From CAVOBC01 sp963693635 (GTDB taxonomy: Bacteria > Pseudomonadota > Gammaproteobacteria > Pseudomonadales > Azotimanducaceae): DNA of 6,923 nt. A program made the translations under genes and the position numbers. The stretch is taken from the NCBI GenBank assembly GCA_963693635.1, contig CAVOBC010000261.1, positions 1 to 6,923 on the forward strand, read 5' to 3'. Numbering within the stretch: the first letter of the stretch is position 1; the number at the start of each line of letters is the position of its first letter. The notes beneath the pieces were generated by a model. The model did no database searches. It was not told the DNA's origin and was given only the letters and a program-made list of their open reading frames with translations. Positions 1 to 5,324 of this stretch are shown in pieces.

Positions 1-2
1 CA

Positions 3-71
3 GGATCACGGCATCGACTGGTGATGGCGGAAGGCGGCTTCGTATTCGAGAACGACGTCGAGGATTATTAG
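3..71 (+). CDS. possible 3' end of an upstream gene (partial)
   Basis: From the left edge, the frame starting at base 3 stays open to a TAG at 69-71 and ends with the residues GGFVFENDVEDY. From about base 18 onward its codons are GC-rich in third position, like the real genes in this window. The next frame (from base 1) reads QDHGIDW and stops at TGA 22-24, also with gene-like codons, so the gene may end there instead, or a frameshift may join the two. The fragment is too short to assign to a family. That some plus-strand gene ends here is plausible; its frame is uncertain. Confidence 0.25.
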   Translation, partial: GSRHRLVMAEGGFVFENDVEDY

Positions 72-105
72 CCTCGCGCCTGCCCTAAAAAAGGCTGCAA
101 TCCAG

Positions 106-154
106 AATGATGACACACACCAAAACGGGCGCACACGCGTGCGACATGTCGCAC
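106..154 (+). repeat. imperfect direct repeat, copy A
   Basis: Aligned by eye without gaps to 240-288, this stretch matches at 38 of 49 positions (about 78%). Both copies begin AAYGAYGACACACAC and end TGTCKCAC. In the frame of the ATG at 107, the shared peptide is THTKTG, then A or S, H, three variable residues, MSH. Five of the eleven differences fall in third codon positions and four of those are silent. That hints at a duplicated small coding unit, but the sample is too small to be decisive. Confidence 0.75.
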
Positions 155-156
155 GC
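137..156. promoter_or_regulatory. perfect 20-bp palindrome, possible operator
   Basis: The strand reads GCGTGCGACATGTCGCACGC, identical to its own reverse complement with no spacer. An outer pair, ACGGGCG (125-131) and CGCCCGT (154-160), can form an alternative nested stem around its inner 14 bases. No T-tract follows on either strand, so it does not look like an intrinsic terminator. A spacerless palindrome of this length suits the site of a dimeric DNA-binding protein, but I recognise no specific regulator and no promoter beside it. Confidence 0.4.
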
Positions 157-162
157 CCGTCC

Positions 163-189
163 GGGTAAATTGGGTAAATACGGGTACTT
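163..189 (+). repeat. three GGGTAAAT-like short units
   Basis: GGGTAAAT occurs at 163-170 and 172-179, with a diverged GGGTACTT at 182-189, a period of 9 to 10 bases. The units follow directly after the palindrome. They are too few and too short to be called iterons of an origin. Confidence 0.4.
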
Positions 190-239
190 TCGGATGACGG
201 AGGCCGCTTTTGTAAGCCGGCAATGATGACAGAGTCGGC

Positions 240-288
240 AACGACGACACACACGAAAACCGGCTCACATGGGGGCGTGATGTCTCAC
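240..288 (+). repeat. imperfect direct repeat, copy B
   Basis: This is the second copy of the 49-base repeat, offset 134 bases from copy A. A shorter echo follows: CATGGGGGCG...CTCACA (268-289) is partly repeated as CATGGGCGAATGCTCACA (295-312). Copy B does not keep the perfect palindrome found in copy A. It lies inside a 65-codon open frame (223-420) whose ATG overlaps, as ATGA, the stop of a 39-codon frame (107-226) containing copy A. Neither frame has a recognisable family or a good ribosome binding site. Confidence 0.75.
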
Positions 289-501
289 AAAACGCATGGG
301 CGAATGCTCACAGGCGGATTGGGTCGGTTTAGTGCGATTTCGAGGCGTCAGGCTCAGGTGATATCACAGTTCGACTGGCGTCGTGTGGTCCGCCGGCTTG
401 TGTTGCGGGCGCGACTATGACCTGGCGCGTGGCCGGAGGCTTAGGCTCGCGACCGTGAACAAGTGAAGGGGAGCTGGCTTTTCTCGCGACGATTCTTCCT
501 C

Positions 502-519
502 CGGGCGTACGGTCGCCCG
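502..519 (-). terminator. weak GC hairpin after the CoA-transferase gene
   Basis: CGGGCG (502-507) pairs perfectly with CGCCCG (514-519) around a six-base loop. It lies 8 bases beyond the minus-strand stop codon at 528-530. No run of T follows on the minus strand, so this is not a canonical intrinsic terminator. It could stabilise the 3' end or act with Rho. Confidence 0.25.
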
Positions 520-527
520 CCGCGTCG

Positions 528-1748
528 TTAGCCGGTGAATCGTGCGGCGTCGCCGATCACGCCGGAGTCACGCAACTCGCTGATGCTCGCTTCATCCAGT
601 CCCAATTCTGTCGCCAGGAGCTCGTCCGTATGCTCGCCAAGCCGTGGCGGATTGGTCAGCTCAACGTTTGATTCCGACATGCGTGGGCCGAAGCCGAGCA
701 TCGGTACCTCACCGTGCACGGGCAGATTCATGTCGTGGACAAAGCCGCGCGCCCGCAGGTGTTTGTCGCGATACAGCTCACCCGTGTCGAGGCATGCGGA
801 ACACGGTACGCCCGCGCTCGCGATGGCTTCCATGGCTTCGTACTTGCTGCGAGTACTGCACCAGTCGACGATCTCCTGATAGAGCGCGTCGCCATTTTGC
901 ATCCGGCCCTGGTTGGTCTCGAATCGAGGGTCTATCAGCAGATCTGGTCGGTCGATGCCGGCGCAGAGTCCATCCCAGTGGCCCGACGTCACCGGCATCA
1001 GATAGATGTAATCGTTGGGACCGAATGGTTTGCACGGATAAATATTCACCGGCGGCAAGCCTCCGACGTTGCCGTTGCGCCCGGTCGCCTGGGTACCCCA
1101 GTTGGAGCCGATGTAAGCCCGCGTACGCACGTAATAGGCCATCGCTTCCTGCATCGACAGCTCGATTTCCTGGCCAAGGCCGGTGCGCTGCTTTTGCACA
1201 TAGGCGGCGAGGATGGCCATGGCCGTTTGCACGCCTGTGCCTGAGTCACCTGTGGTGGGGCCGGGCATCATCGGCGGGCCATCCGCCTCGCCCGTGATCG
1301 AGAAAGCGCCAGCCGCTGCCTGCGCGACCATGTCCATGCATTTGTAGCTTGAATACGGCCCGGTTGTACCAAAGCCCTTGATGCGCGCGTAGATGATGCC
1401 GGGATGCACCTTCTTCAAGTTTTCGTAATCGATCTTCAGCTTTTCGATAACGCCTGGGCCGTAGTTCTCAACGAACACGTCGAACTTGGGTACAAGCTGG
1501 AGCAACAACTCGCGACCCTCTTCGGTTCTGAGGTCCAGCGCGACGCTGCGCTTGTTGGCATTCCACGCGCAGAAATAGGCGGAGTAGTCCTTGTTCTCAG
1601 TGCGTCCGACTCCCCGTCCGGGGTCACCGTATTCAGGCGCTTCAATCTTCACAACGTCTGCCCCCAGCCAGGCCAGCGCCTGGGTGCACGAGGTGCCGGC
1701 CTCGTATTGGGTCATATCCAGAATTCGCATCCCATCCAGAGCGGGCAT
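528..1748 (-). CDS. CaiB/BaiF (class III) CoA-transferase family protein
   Basis: This enzyme is expected to move CoA between carboxylic acids in the cytoplasm through an aspartyl-CoA thioester, as formyl-CoA and carnitine CoA-transferases do. The product is 406 residues, normal for the family. The N-terminus GMRILDMTQYEAGTSCTQALAWLGADVVKIE and the VFVENYGPGVIEKL and ARIKGFGTTGPY segments are typical. The catalytic aspartate lies in GPTTGDSGTG at residue 168. I chose the ATG at 1748 because GGAGG (minus strand, 1754-1758) sits five bases upstream; an in-frame ATG at 1760 would add four residues but lacks a ribosome binding site. The gene is alone on this strand and divergent from the next gene. 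Family members act on many acids, so the substrate is open. The family call is firm. Confidence 0.95.
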   Translation of the reverse strand: MPALDGMRILDMTQYEAGTSCTQALAWLGADVVKIEAPEYGDPGRGVGRTENKDYSAYFCAWNANKRSVALDLRTEEGRELLLQLVPKFDVFVENYGPGVIEKLKIDYENLKKVHPGIIYARIKGFGTTGPYSSYKCMDMVAQAAAGAFSITGEADGPPMMPGPTTGDSGTGVQTAMAILAAYVQKQRTGLGQEIELSMQEAMAYYVRTRAYIGSNWGTQATGRNGNVGGLPPVNIYPCKPFGPNDYIYLMPVTSGHWDGLCAGIDRPDLLIDPRFETNQGRMQNGDALYQEIVDWCSTRSKYEAMEAIASAGVPCSACLDTGELYRDKHLRARGFVHDMNLPVHGEVPMLGFGPRMSESNVELTNPPRLGEHTDELLATELGLDEASISELRDSGVIGDAARFTG

Positions 1749-1753
1749 AGATG

Positions 1754-1758
1754 CCTCC
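1754..1758 (-). promoter_or_regulatory. Shine-Dalgarno site fixing the CoA-transferase start
   Basis: On the minus strand this is GGAGG, five bases before the ATG at 1748. It overlaps the alternative upstream ATG (1760), which makes that ATG an unlikely start. Confidence 0.7.
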
Positions 1759-1802
1759 ATTGATCGATTGGTGACGAGTCAACGGCGCTTTGGCGCGGCT
1801 CG

Positions 1803-1824
1803 TGCCGTGCGTTGCGCACCGGCA
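1803..1824. other. inverted repeat in the divergent intergenic region
   Basis: TGCCG-TGCG (1803-1811) pairs with CGCA-CGGCA (1815-1824) around a TTG loop, with one unpaired C: nine base pairs in all. It lies 55 bases upstream of the CoA-transferase start, so it could be in that gene's leader. No T-tract is present. The intergenic stretch from 1749 to about 1975 otherwise shows no gene on either strand. Confidence 0.35.
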
Positions 1825-1849
1825 AGTGCGTCCGTTGCGTGTTGGGGTC

Positions 1850-1857
1850 ACTATACT
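1850..1857. promoter_or_regulatory. possible bidirectional -10 element
   Basis: ACTATACT contains TATACT on the plus strand (1852-1857) and TATAGT on the minus strand (1855-1850), each five of six matches to TATAAT. It lies between two divergently read genes. I find no good -35 hexamer at 16 to 18 bases on either side, so it is only a candidate. Confidence 0.25.
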
Positions 1858-1975
1858 CCGTCCGGTGCATCGAGGGCGAACGTCTGGCCAACACTGGGGA
1901 TGTCGGACATGCGGCGGGGGACGGCCAACCGTGCGGGTATCCGCCCTTGACCGGCTCAACCTCGCCAGAGGCCAA

Positions 1976-2509
1976 ATGGATGCGCCGAGTCATCTTTCCG
2001 AGTTCAGAACAATCCGCTACGCTGTGCGCGTGCTCTCATCACGATCAACCGACCTGTCTTTCTTTGATGTTCCTTCAAGCGGGCGCAGGCGAACTGTTCA
2101 GAAATTGACCGTGTTGCTGATGCTCGTTATGGTGCTGCCCGCGGCGGTGGCTGAGCAAGCGCTGGCGAACTGCCGGTTGGTGGCAAACAACCCCGCTCGC
2201 CTCGCTTGTTACGACAAAGCAATCGCGGTCCTGAATGCGGCGGACGCGCCTGCAGTCAAACCTGCTGCCGACAAACGAGTGGAAGACCGCGGACCCCGAC
2301 GCGGACGTGCGCCCACGATCTCGCGTATTGAACGGGGCAGACGAGACTTCCGCACGTTTTATCTGAATGACGGTCGCGTGTGGCGAGAGACTCTGCGCGG
2401 AGACGTCGGATTTGCGGCCGGCCAGCCGATCAAGGTCAGAAAGACCTGGTACGGCAGCTATCGGCTCGAAGCAGGCGACGACACCACTATGGTCAGTCGC
2501 GTGCGATAG
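1976..2509 (+). CDS. small exported protein with Cys-x11-Cys (ARLACYD) motif
   Basis: The function is unknown. From the ATG at 1976 the product is 177 residues. A basic stretch (GRRRTVQK) precedes a hydrophobic core at residues 44-59, ending in a plausible signal-peptidase site after ALA (residue 64). The mature part begins NCRLVANNPARLACYDKA; its two cysteines (66 and 78) may form a disulfide in the periplasm. After a charged, proline-containing linker, the C-terminal part has NDGRVWRETL (Trp136), then GQPIKVRKTWYGSYRLEAG. This 'C...ARLACYD' head with an 'L.DG.VWR...G.Y.L' tail is a layout I know from small hypothetical exported proteins of proteobacteria. The start is uncertain. ATG 1976 has AGAGG four bases upstream, but codon use between 1976 and about 2104 is poor, so a TTG or GTG at 2105-2114 or the ATG at 2120 is possible. 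Confidence 0.7.
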   Translation: MDAPSHLSEFRTIRYAVRVLSSRSTDLSFFDVPSSGRRRTVQKLTVLLMLVMVLPAAVAEQALANCRLVANNPARLACYDKAIAVLNAADAPAVKPAADKRVEDRGPRRGRAPTISRIERGRRDFRTFYLNDGRVWRETLRGDVGFAAGQPIKVRKTWYGSYRLEAGDDTTMVSRVR

Positions 2510-2525
2510 ACTTTCGCCCCGTCAT

Positions 2526-2537
2526 AGATCGTGATCT
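2526..2537. promoter_or_regulatory. short inverted repeat upstream of the reductase operon
   Basis: AGATC-GT-GATCT is an inverted repeat with five-base arms, in the 83-base gap between the small exported protein and the aldo/keto reductase. It could be a half-strength operator. It is short enough to occur by chance. Confidence 0.2.
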
Positions 2538-2582
2538 GATTTCACAAGACCAACCAACACTCAAACACTTAACAGGCAAACA

Positions 2583-2587
2583 GGGAG
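2583..2587 (+). promoter_or_regulatory. Shine-Dalgarno site of the reductase
   Basis: GGGAG lies five bases before the ATG at 2593. It selects this start over the in-frame candidates further upstream (the frame is open from 2380), which would overlap the preceding gene and add a non-conserved arginine-rich extension. Confidence 0.7.
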
Positions 2588-2592
2588 ACTCC

Positions 2593-3624
2593 ATGCTTAC
2601 TCCGATCCAGCTTGGCAGAAACACGGGACTGCGCGTTCCTCCGCTCTGCCTCGGCACGATGAACTTCGGTATGCCCGGCAAGGGTCACCAGGGCGACTGG
2701 ACGCTGGGCATCGACGACGCGAGGCCGATTTTCAAGGCGGCGCTGGATCATGGCATGTTCTATTTTGACTGCGCAGACACCTATGGCGTTGGCGCCTGCG
2801 AGGAAGTCGTGGGCGAGCTTCTCCGAGAGTTACTGCCTCGTGATCAGTATGTGCTCGCGACCAAGATCTCGATGCCTATGGGGCAGAATCCAAATCAGGG
2901 CGGGCTGTCCCGCAAGCACGTGCTCGAAGGCGTTGATGCCTGTCTCAAGCGGTTGGGACTCGACTACATCGACCACCTCGTTATACATCGACATCCGCAC
3001 GGCATTCCTGGCCACGTTGAGACGCCCATCGAGGAGTCTCTGGAAGCGCTGCACGACGTTGTTAAAGCGGGCAAGGTGCACTACCTCGGCGCGTCCTCCA
3101 TGTTTTCCTGGCAGTTTGTCGAACTGCAGATGACCGCGGAGCGCAACGGCTGGACCAAATTCATCACCATGCAGAATCACTACAATCTCATCTACCGCGA
3201 AGAGGAGCGTGAGATGAACCCGTACTGCGGGCGCACCGGCGTCGCGCTGATGCCCTGGTCTCCGCTTGCAAGGGGCATCCTGGCGGGCTCGTACAAAGGC
3301 GGCTTCGACGGGGGTTCGACCAGTCGCTCGCAGGGCCGGGATCGCAATCGGACCGAGAGTCTCTATCGCGGCGAGATGGACTTCCAGATTGCTGACCGCG
3401 TTATTGAGATGGCCGAAAAGTACGGCAAGGCACCCGCGCAGATTGCCGTGGCGTGGCTGCTGTCAAAGCCAGAGGTGTACTCGCCGGTCGTTGGCGTCTC
3501 CAAGATCTCGCAGCTCGATCAACTGGTGGAAGCGGTTGACATCGATCTGGCGGCGGACGACGTGGCCTATCTGGAGGAGCTCTATCAACCGCTCGACAAT
3601 CTGTTGTCATTCGGCACCTCATAG
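2593..3624 (+). CDS. aldo/keto reductase, YajO-like
   Basis: This is a cytoplasmic NAD(P)H-dependent oxidoreductase of 343 residues with the (beta/alpha)8 barrel, reducing aldehydes or ketones to alcohols. The catalytic tetrad is complete: Asp59 and Tyr64 in FDCADTYGVG, Lys91 in LATKIS, and His132 in VIHRHP. Later landmarks are LGASSMFSWQF, the strongly conserved MQNHYNLIYREEEREM, and MPWSPLARGIL (residues 221-230). The C-terminal VVGVSKISQLDQLVEAV is the usual cofactor-binding end. The NHYNLIYREEEREM and WSPLARG blocks closely recall E. coli YajO, linked in the literature to sugar-phosphate chemistry, but the substrate here need not be the same. The stop is 23 bases before the GTG of the HEAT-fused oxygenase, so the two are probably co-transcribed. 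The enzyme class is secure; the substrate is unknown. Confidence 0.95.
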   Translation: MLTPIQLGRNTGLRVPPLCLGTMNFGMPGKGHQGDWTLGIDDARPIFKAALDHGMFYFDCADTYGVGACEEVVGELLRELLPRDQYVLATKISMPMGQNPNQGGLSRKHVLEGVDACLKRLGLDYIDHLVIHRHPHGIPGHVETPIEESLEALHDVVKAGKVHYLGASSMFSWQFVELQMTAERNGWTKFITMQNHYNLIYREEEREMNPYCGRTGVALMPWSPLARGILAGSYKGGFDGGSTSRSQGRDRNRTESLYRGEMDFQIADRVIEMAEKYGKAPAQIAVAWLLSKPEVYSPVVGVSKISQLDQLVEAVDIDLAADDVAYLEELYQPLDNLLSFGTS

Positions 3625-3647
3625 CAGGCCGACGAGGGTAGGAAGGA

Positions 3648-5135
3648 GTGGCAAGCACGCTATCGTCAGGCGCCGGTACCCCTCCGGTGCCATTGACGGA
3701 TGAGCAAATCCAATCGTTCCTTGCGAATGGATATCTGAATCTTCAGCTGTCATTGCCATCTGCCGTGAATGAAGAGATCTACTGGGGGACGGATCACGTA
3801 TTTCGTTCGTTCCAGAAGGACTTCAATCCGCACAACAACATCATGCCGATGGTGCCAGGCCTCTGGCAGGTGCACGACGACCCGGTGCTGAGAGGCGCAG
3901 CGCAGTCGCTGCTCGGGGACGATTACCTGGTGCATCCACATCGGCACTGTCACACCAACTTCCCGAAACGTGGTGCGGCCACGCCCGCGATGCTCCAGGG
4001 TTTTCACAAGGACGGACATGCGATGCGTCCCCGCCCGCGCCATCGTGAGCCGCGATGGCTCATCATGTTCTATTACCCCCAGGACACACCTGGCCATCGG
4101 GGTCCGACCGCGGTAATGCCGGGCAGCCACCTGCTGCCCTTCTTGCTGGGGGACCAGGAGCGCGGTGATGACATCGTGCCCCTGACGATGGCGTCGGACG
4201 GTCTGCTGGCGCCGGCAGATTATCACCAACGGCGCGTCGAGATGCTGACGGCACCCGCAGGGACGGCCACACTCTGTCACTTCGATATCGGCCATGGCGC
4301 GTCGGTCAACGGCTCTGCGGTGCCGCGCTACGCGCACAAGTTTGTGTTGATGCGAACCCGTCATCCGGATGCTGCAGGTGATGGTTCGTCGGTTGTGGAT
4401 GATCCGGTCATTCGCCATCTGTGGCGTTGGCTGGGTCACGAGACTCCCCATGCGCCATGCGAGTTCGACGACTGGCAGCGTGGGCTCGCGGCAGAAGTTG
4501 CGCGTGAACGCGTCGACGCGATCTATCGGTCTGGTGAGGTGACAGACGCCGGCGTAGTCGATGTCCTGCTGGAGGACGTCGCTGCGCATTTTCACCGTTT
4601 CGAAGAGGACCCGGTTCTGCGCGTTGCCGATGCGGTCAACGGACTGGCGTTGCTTGATGACAAGCAGCCGATTCTCGATCTGATGGCAGCCGATACGCCG
4701 GCCGCTGTGGGCAATGGCTGCTTCGCCGCCGGGCAAGCCGGACTCGCGTCAGCAGTTGAGACTCTCGCTCGACATGTGGCCCACGATCATCCCGGTGTGA
4801 GGCGTCAGGCGATGACTGCGCTGGGACTCATTGGCAGCGAGCACGCTGAGGCCGCGCCCGCCATTATCGACTGTCTCGCCTCGGTGGTGCGCGACAATGA
4901 GTCGTGGGACGAGCGGCTGTTTGCCGTGCAGGGACTGATCCGCCTGGGCACGGATGACCAAACGGTTGACGTGCTCGCGCCTGCCGCGCACGACCGAGAC
5001 GCCTACGTCAGCGCGTTTGCGATAGAGCAGCTGTGTCGAATCGACAGTGACAAAGCACGCCGCGCAGTCCTGGAACCCTTGCGTCGCCAGCGCTGGTGGA
5101 CGGACAATCGTTACGTGCAAATGAATCGACAGTGA
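3648..5135 (+). CDS. phytanoyl-CoA dioxygenase (PhyH) family protein with C-terminal HEAT repeats
   Basis: This is a predicted cytoplasmic Fe(II)/2-oxoglutarate-dependent oxygenase of 495 residues. The N-terminal part is PhyH: LTDEQIQSFLANGYL (residues 16-30), iron ligands His120 and Asp122 in FHKDGH, TAVMPGSHLLP (154-164), and the distal ligand His216 in FDIGHGASVN. Arg227 in the following RYAHKF is placed to hold 2-oxoglutarate. Residues from about 325 to 475 form an alpha-helical repeat region of HEAT type: VGNGCFAAGQAG, VRRQAMTALGLIG, DERLFAVQGLIRLG and VSAFAIEQLCRI each look like the second helix of a repeat. Classic PhyH enzymes are near 250-340 residues, so the tail is an added module, perhaps for a partner or substrate. 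The start is GTG at 3648, with purine-rich GAGGGTAGGAAGG just upstream and no nearby in-frame ATG. Hydroxylation as the reaction is inference. Confidence 0.93.
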   Translation: MASTLSSGAGTPPVPLTDEQIQSFLANGYLNLQLSLPSAVNEEIYWGTDHVFRSFQKDFNPHNNIMPMVPGLWQVHDDPVLRGAAQSLLGDDYLVHPHRHCHTNFPKRGAATPAMLQGFHKDGHAMRPRPRHREPRWLIMFYYPQDTPGHRGPTAVMPGSHLLPFLLGDQERGDDIVPLTMASDGLLAPADYHQRRVEMLTAPAGTATLCHFDIGHGASVNGSAVPRYAHKFVLMRTRHPDAAGDGSSVVDDPVIRHLWRWLGHETPHAPCEFDDWQRGLAAEVARERVDAIYRSGEVTDAGVVDVLLEDVAAHFHRFEEDPVLRVADAVNGLALLDDKQPILDLMAADTPAAVGNGCFAAGQAGLASAVETLARHVAHDHPGVRRQAMTALGLIGSEHAEAAPAIIDCLASVVRDNESWDERLFAVQGLIRLGTDDQTVDVLAPAAHDRDAYVSAFAIEQLCRIDSDKARRAVLEPLRRQRWWTDNRYVQMNRQ

Positions 5136-5324
5136 TGGCAGCCCTTGGTGGTCCGTGTCGCGGGTCCACGCAAGCGGGGTATGTGGAGCCAATCTGAAGA
5201 ACGTGCGGTGAACAGCCATCGACCGTCGGTTGGACTCGGACCCAACATCAGAACCTCGGGTATGCAGTGCTATATCATCAACTCATGCTGGGTACTGACA
5301 AGGGCAGCTGCAACTAGCGCGCGG
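5136..5324. other. convergent intergenic gap
   Basis: These 189 bases separate the ends of two genes that face each other. A five-base stem (GTTGG 5229-5233 with CCAAC 5242-5246) is the only hairpin noticed and has no T-tract. I see no gene and no clear terminator. Confidence 0.4.

Larger units (their letters stand above)
72..527. other. intergenic block with repeats, no firm gene
   Basis: These 456 bases lie between the possible gene end at 71 and the stop of the CoA-transferase at 528. They hold a diverged 49-base direct repeat, a perfect 20-bp palindrome, short GGGTAAAT-like units and two tiny overlapping plus-strand frames (107-226 and 223-420). From about 315 to 500 I see no family resemblance and no strong signal, apart from a short GC hairpin at 502-519. 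Minus-strand frames covering 6-268 have unconvincing composition and no recognisable domain. Confidence 0.6.

Noticed and set aside
163..189. Replication-origin iterons
   Set aside because: Only three short units, one of them diverged, with no initiator gene and no AT-rich stretch beside them.
6..268. Two minus-strand frames of 66 and 82 codons across the repeat block
   Set aside because: Their composition is atypical, they overlap each other, and they show no conserved motif or ribosome binding site. The repeat's silent-difference pattern favours the plus strand, if either.
106..312. CRISPR array
   Set aside because: There are only two long, 78%-identical copies 134 bases apart plus a short echo; real arrays have short, near-identical repeats with regular spacers.
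535..1297. Plus-strand open frames of 114 to 217 codons
   Set aside because: They are antisense to the CoA-transferase, which has a clear catalytic motif and ribosome binding site; the antisense frames are Arg- and Ser-rich without any recognisable family.
2380..2592. Longer N-terminus for the aldo/keto reductase
   Set aside because: The frame is open from 2380, but this part overlaps the preceding gene, and the family start MLTPIQLGRNTGLRV with GGGAG upstream is at 2593.
3750..4736. A 328-codon open frame on the minus strand
   Set aside because: It lies wholly antisense to the PhyH-HEAT gene, whose catalytic motifs are unmistakable. Its translation is rich in Arg and His with no domain pattern, as expected of a high-GC shadow frame.
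4749..5219. A 156-codon minus-strand frame
   Set aside because: It overlaps the HEAT-repeat coding region in antisense and shows no family motif and no convincing ribosome binding site.
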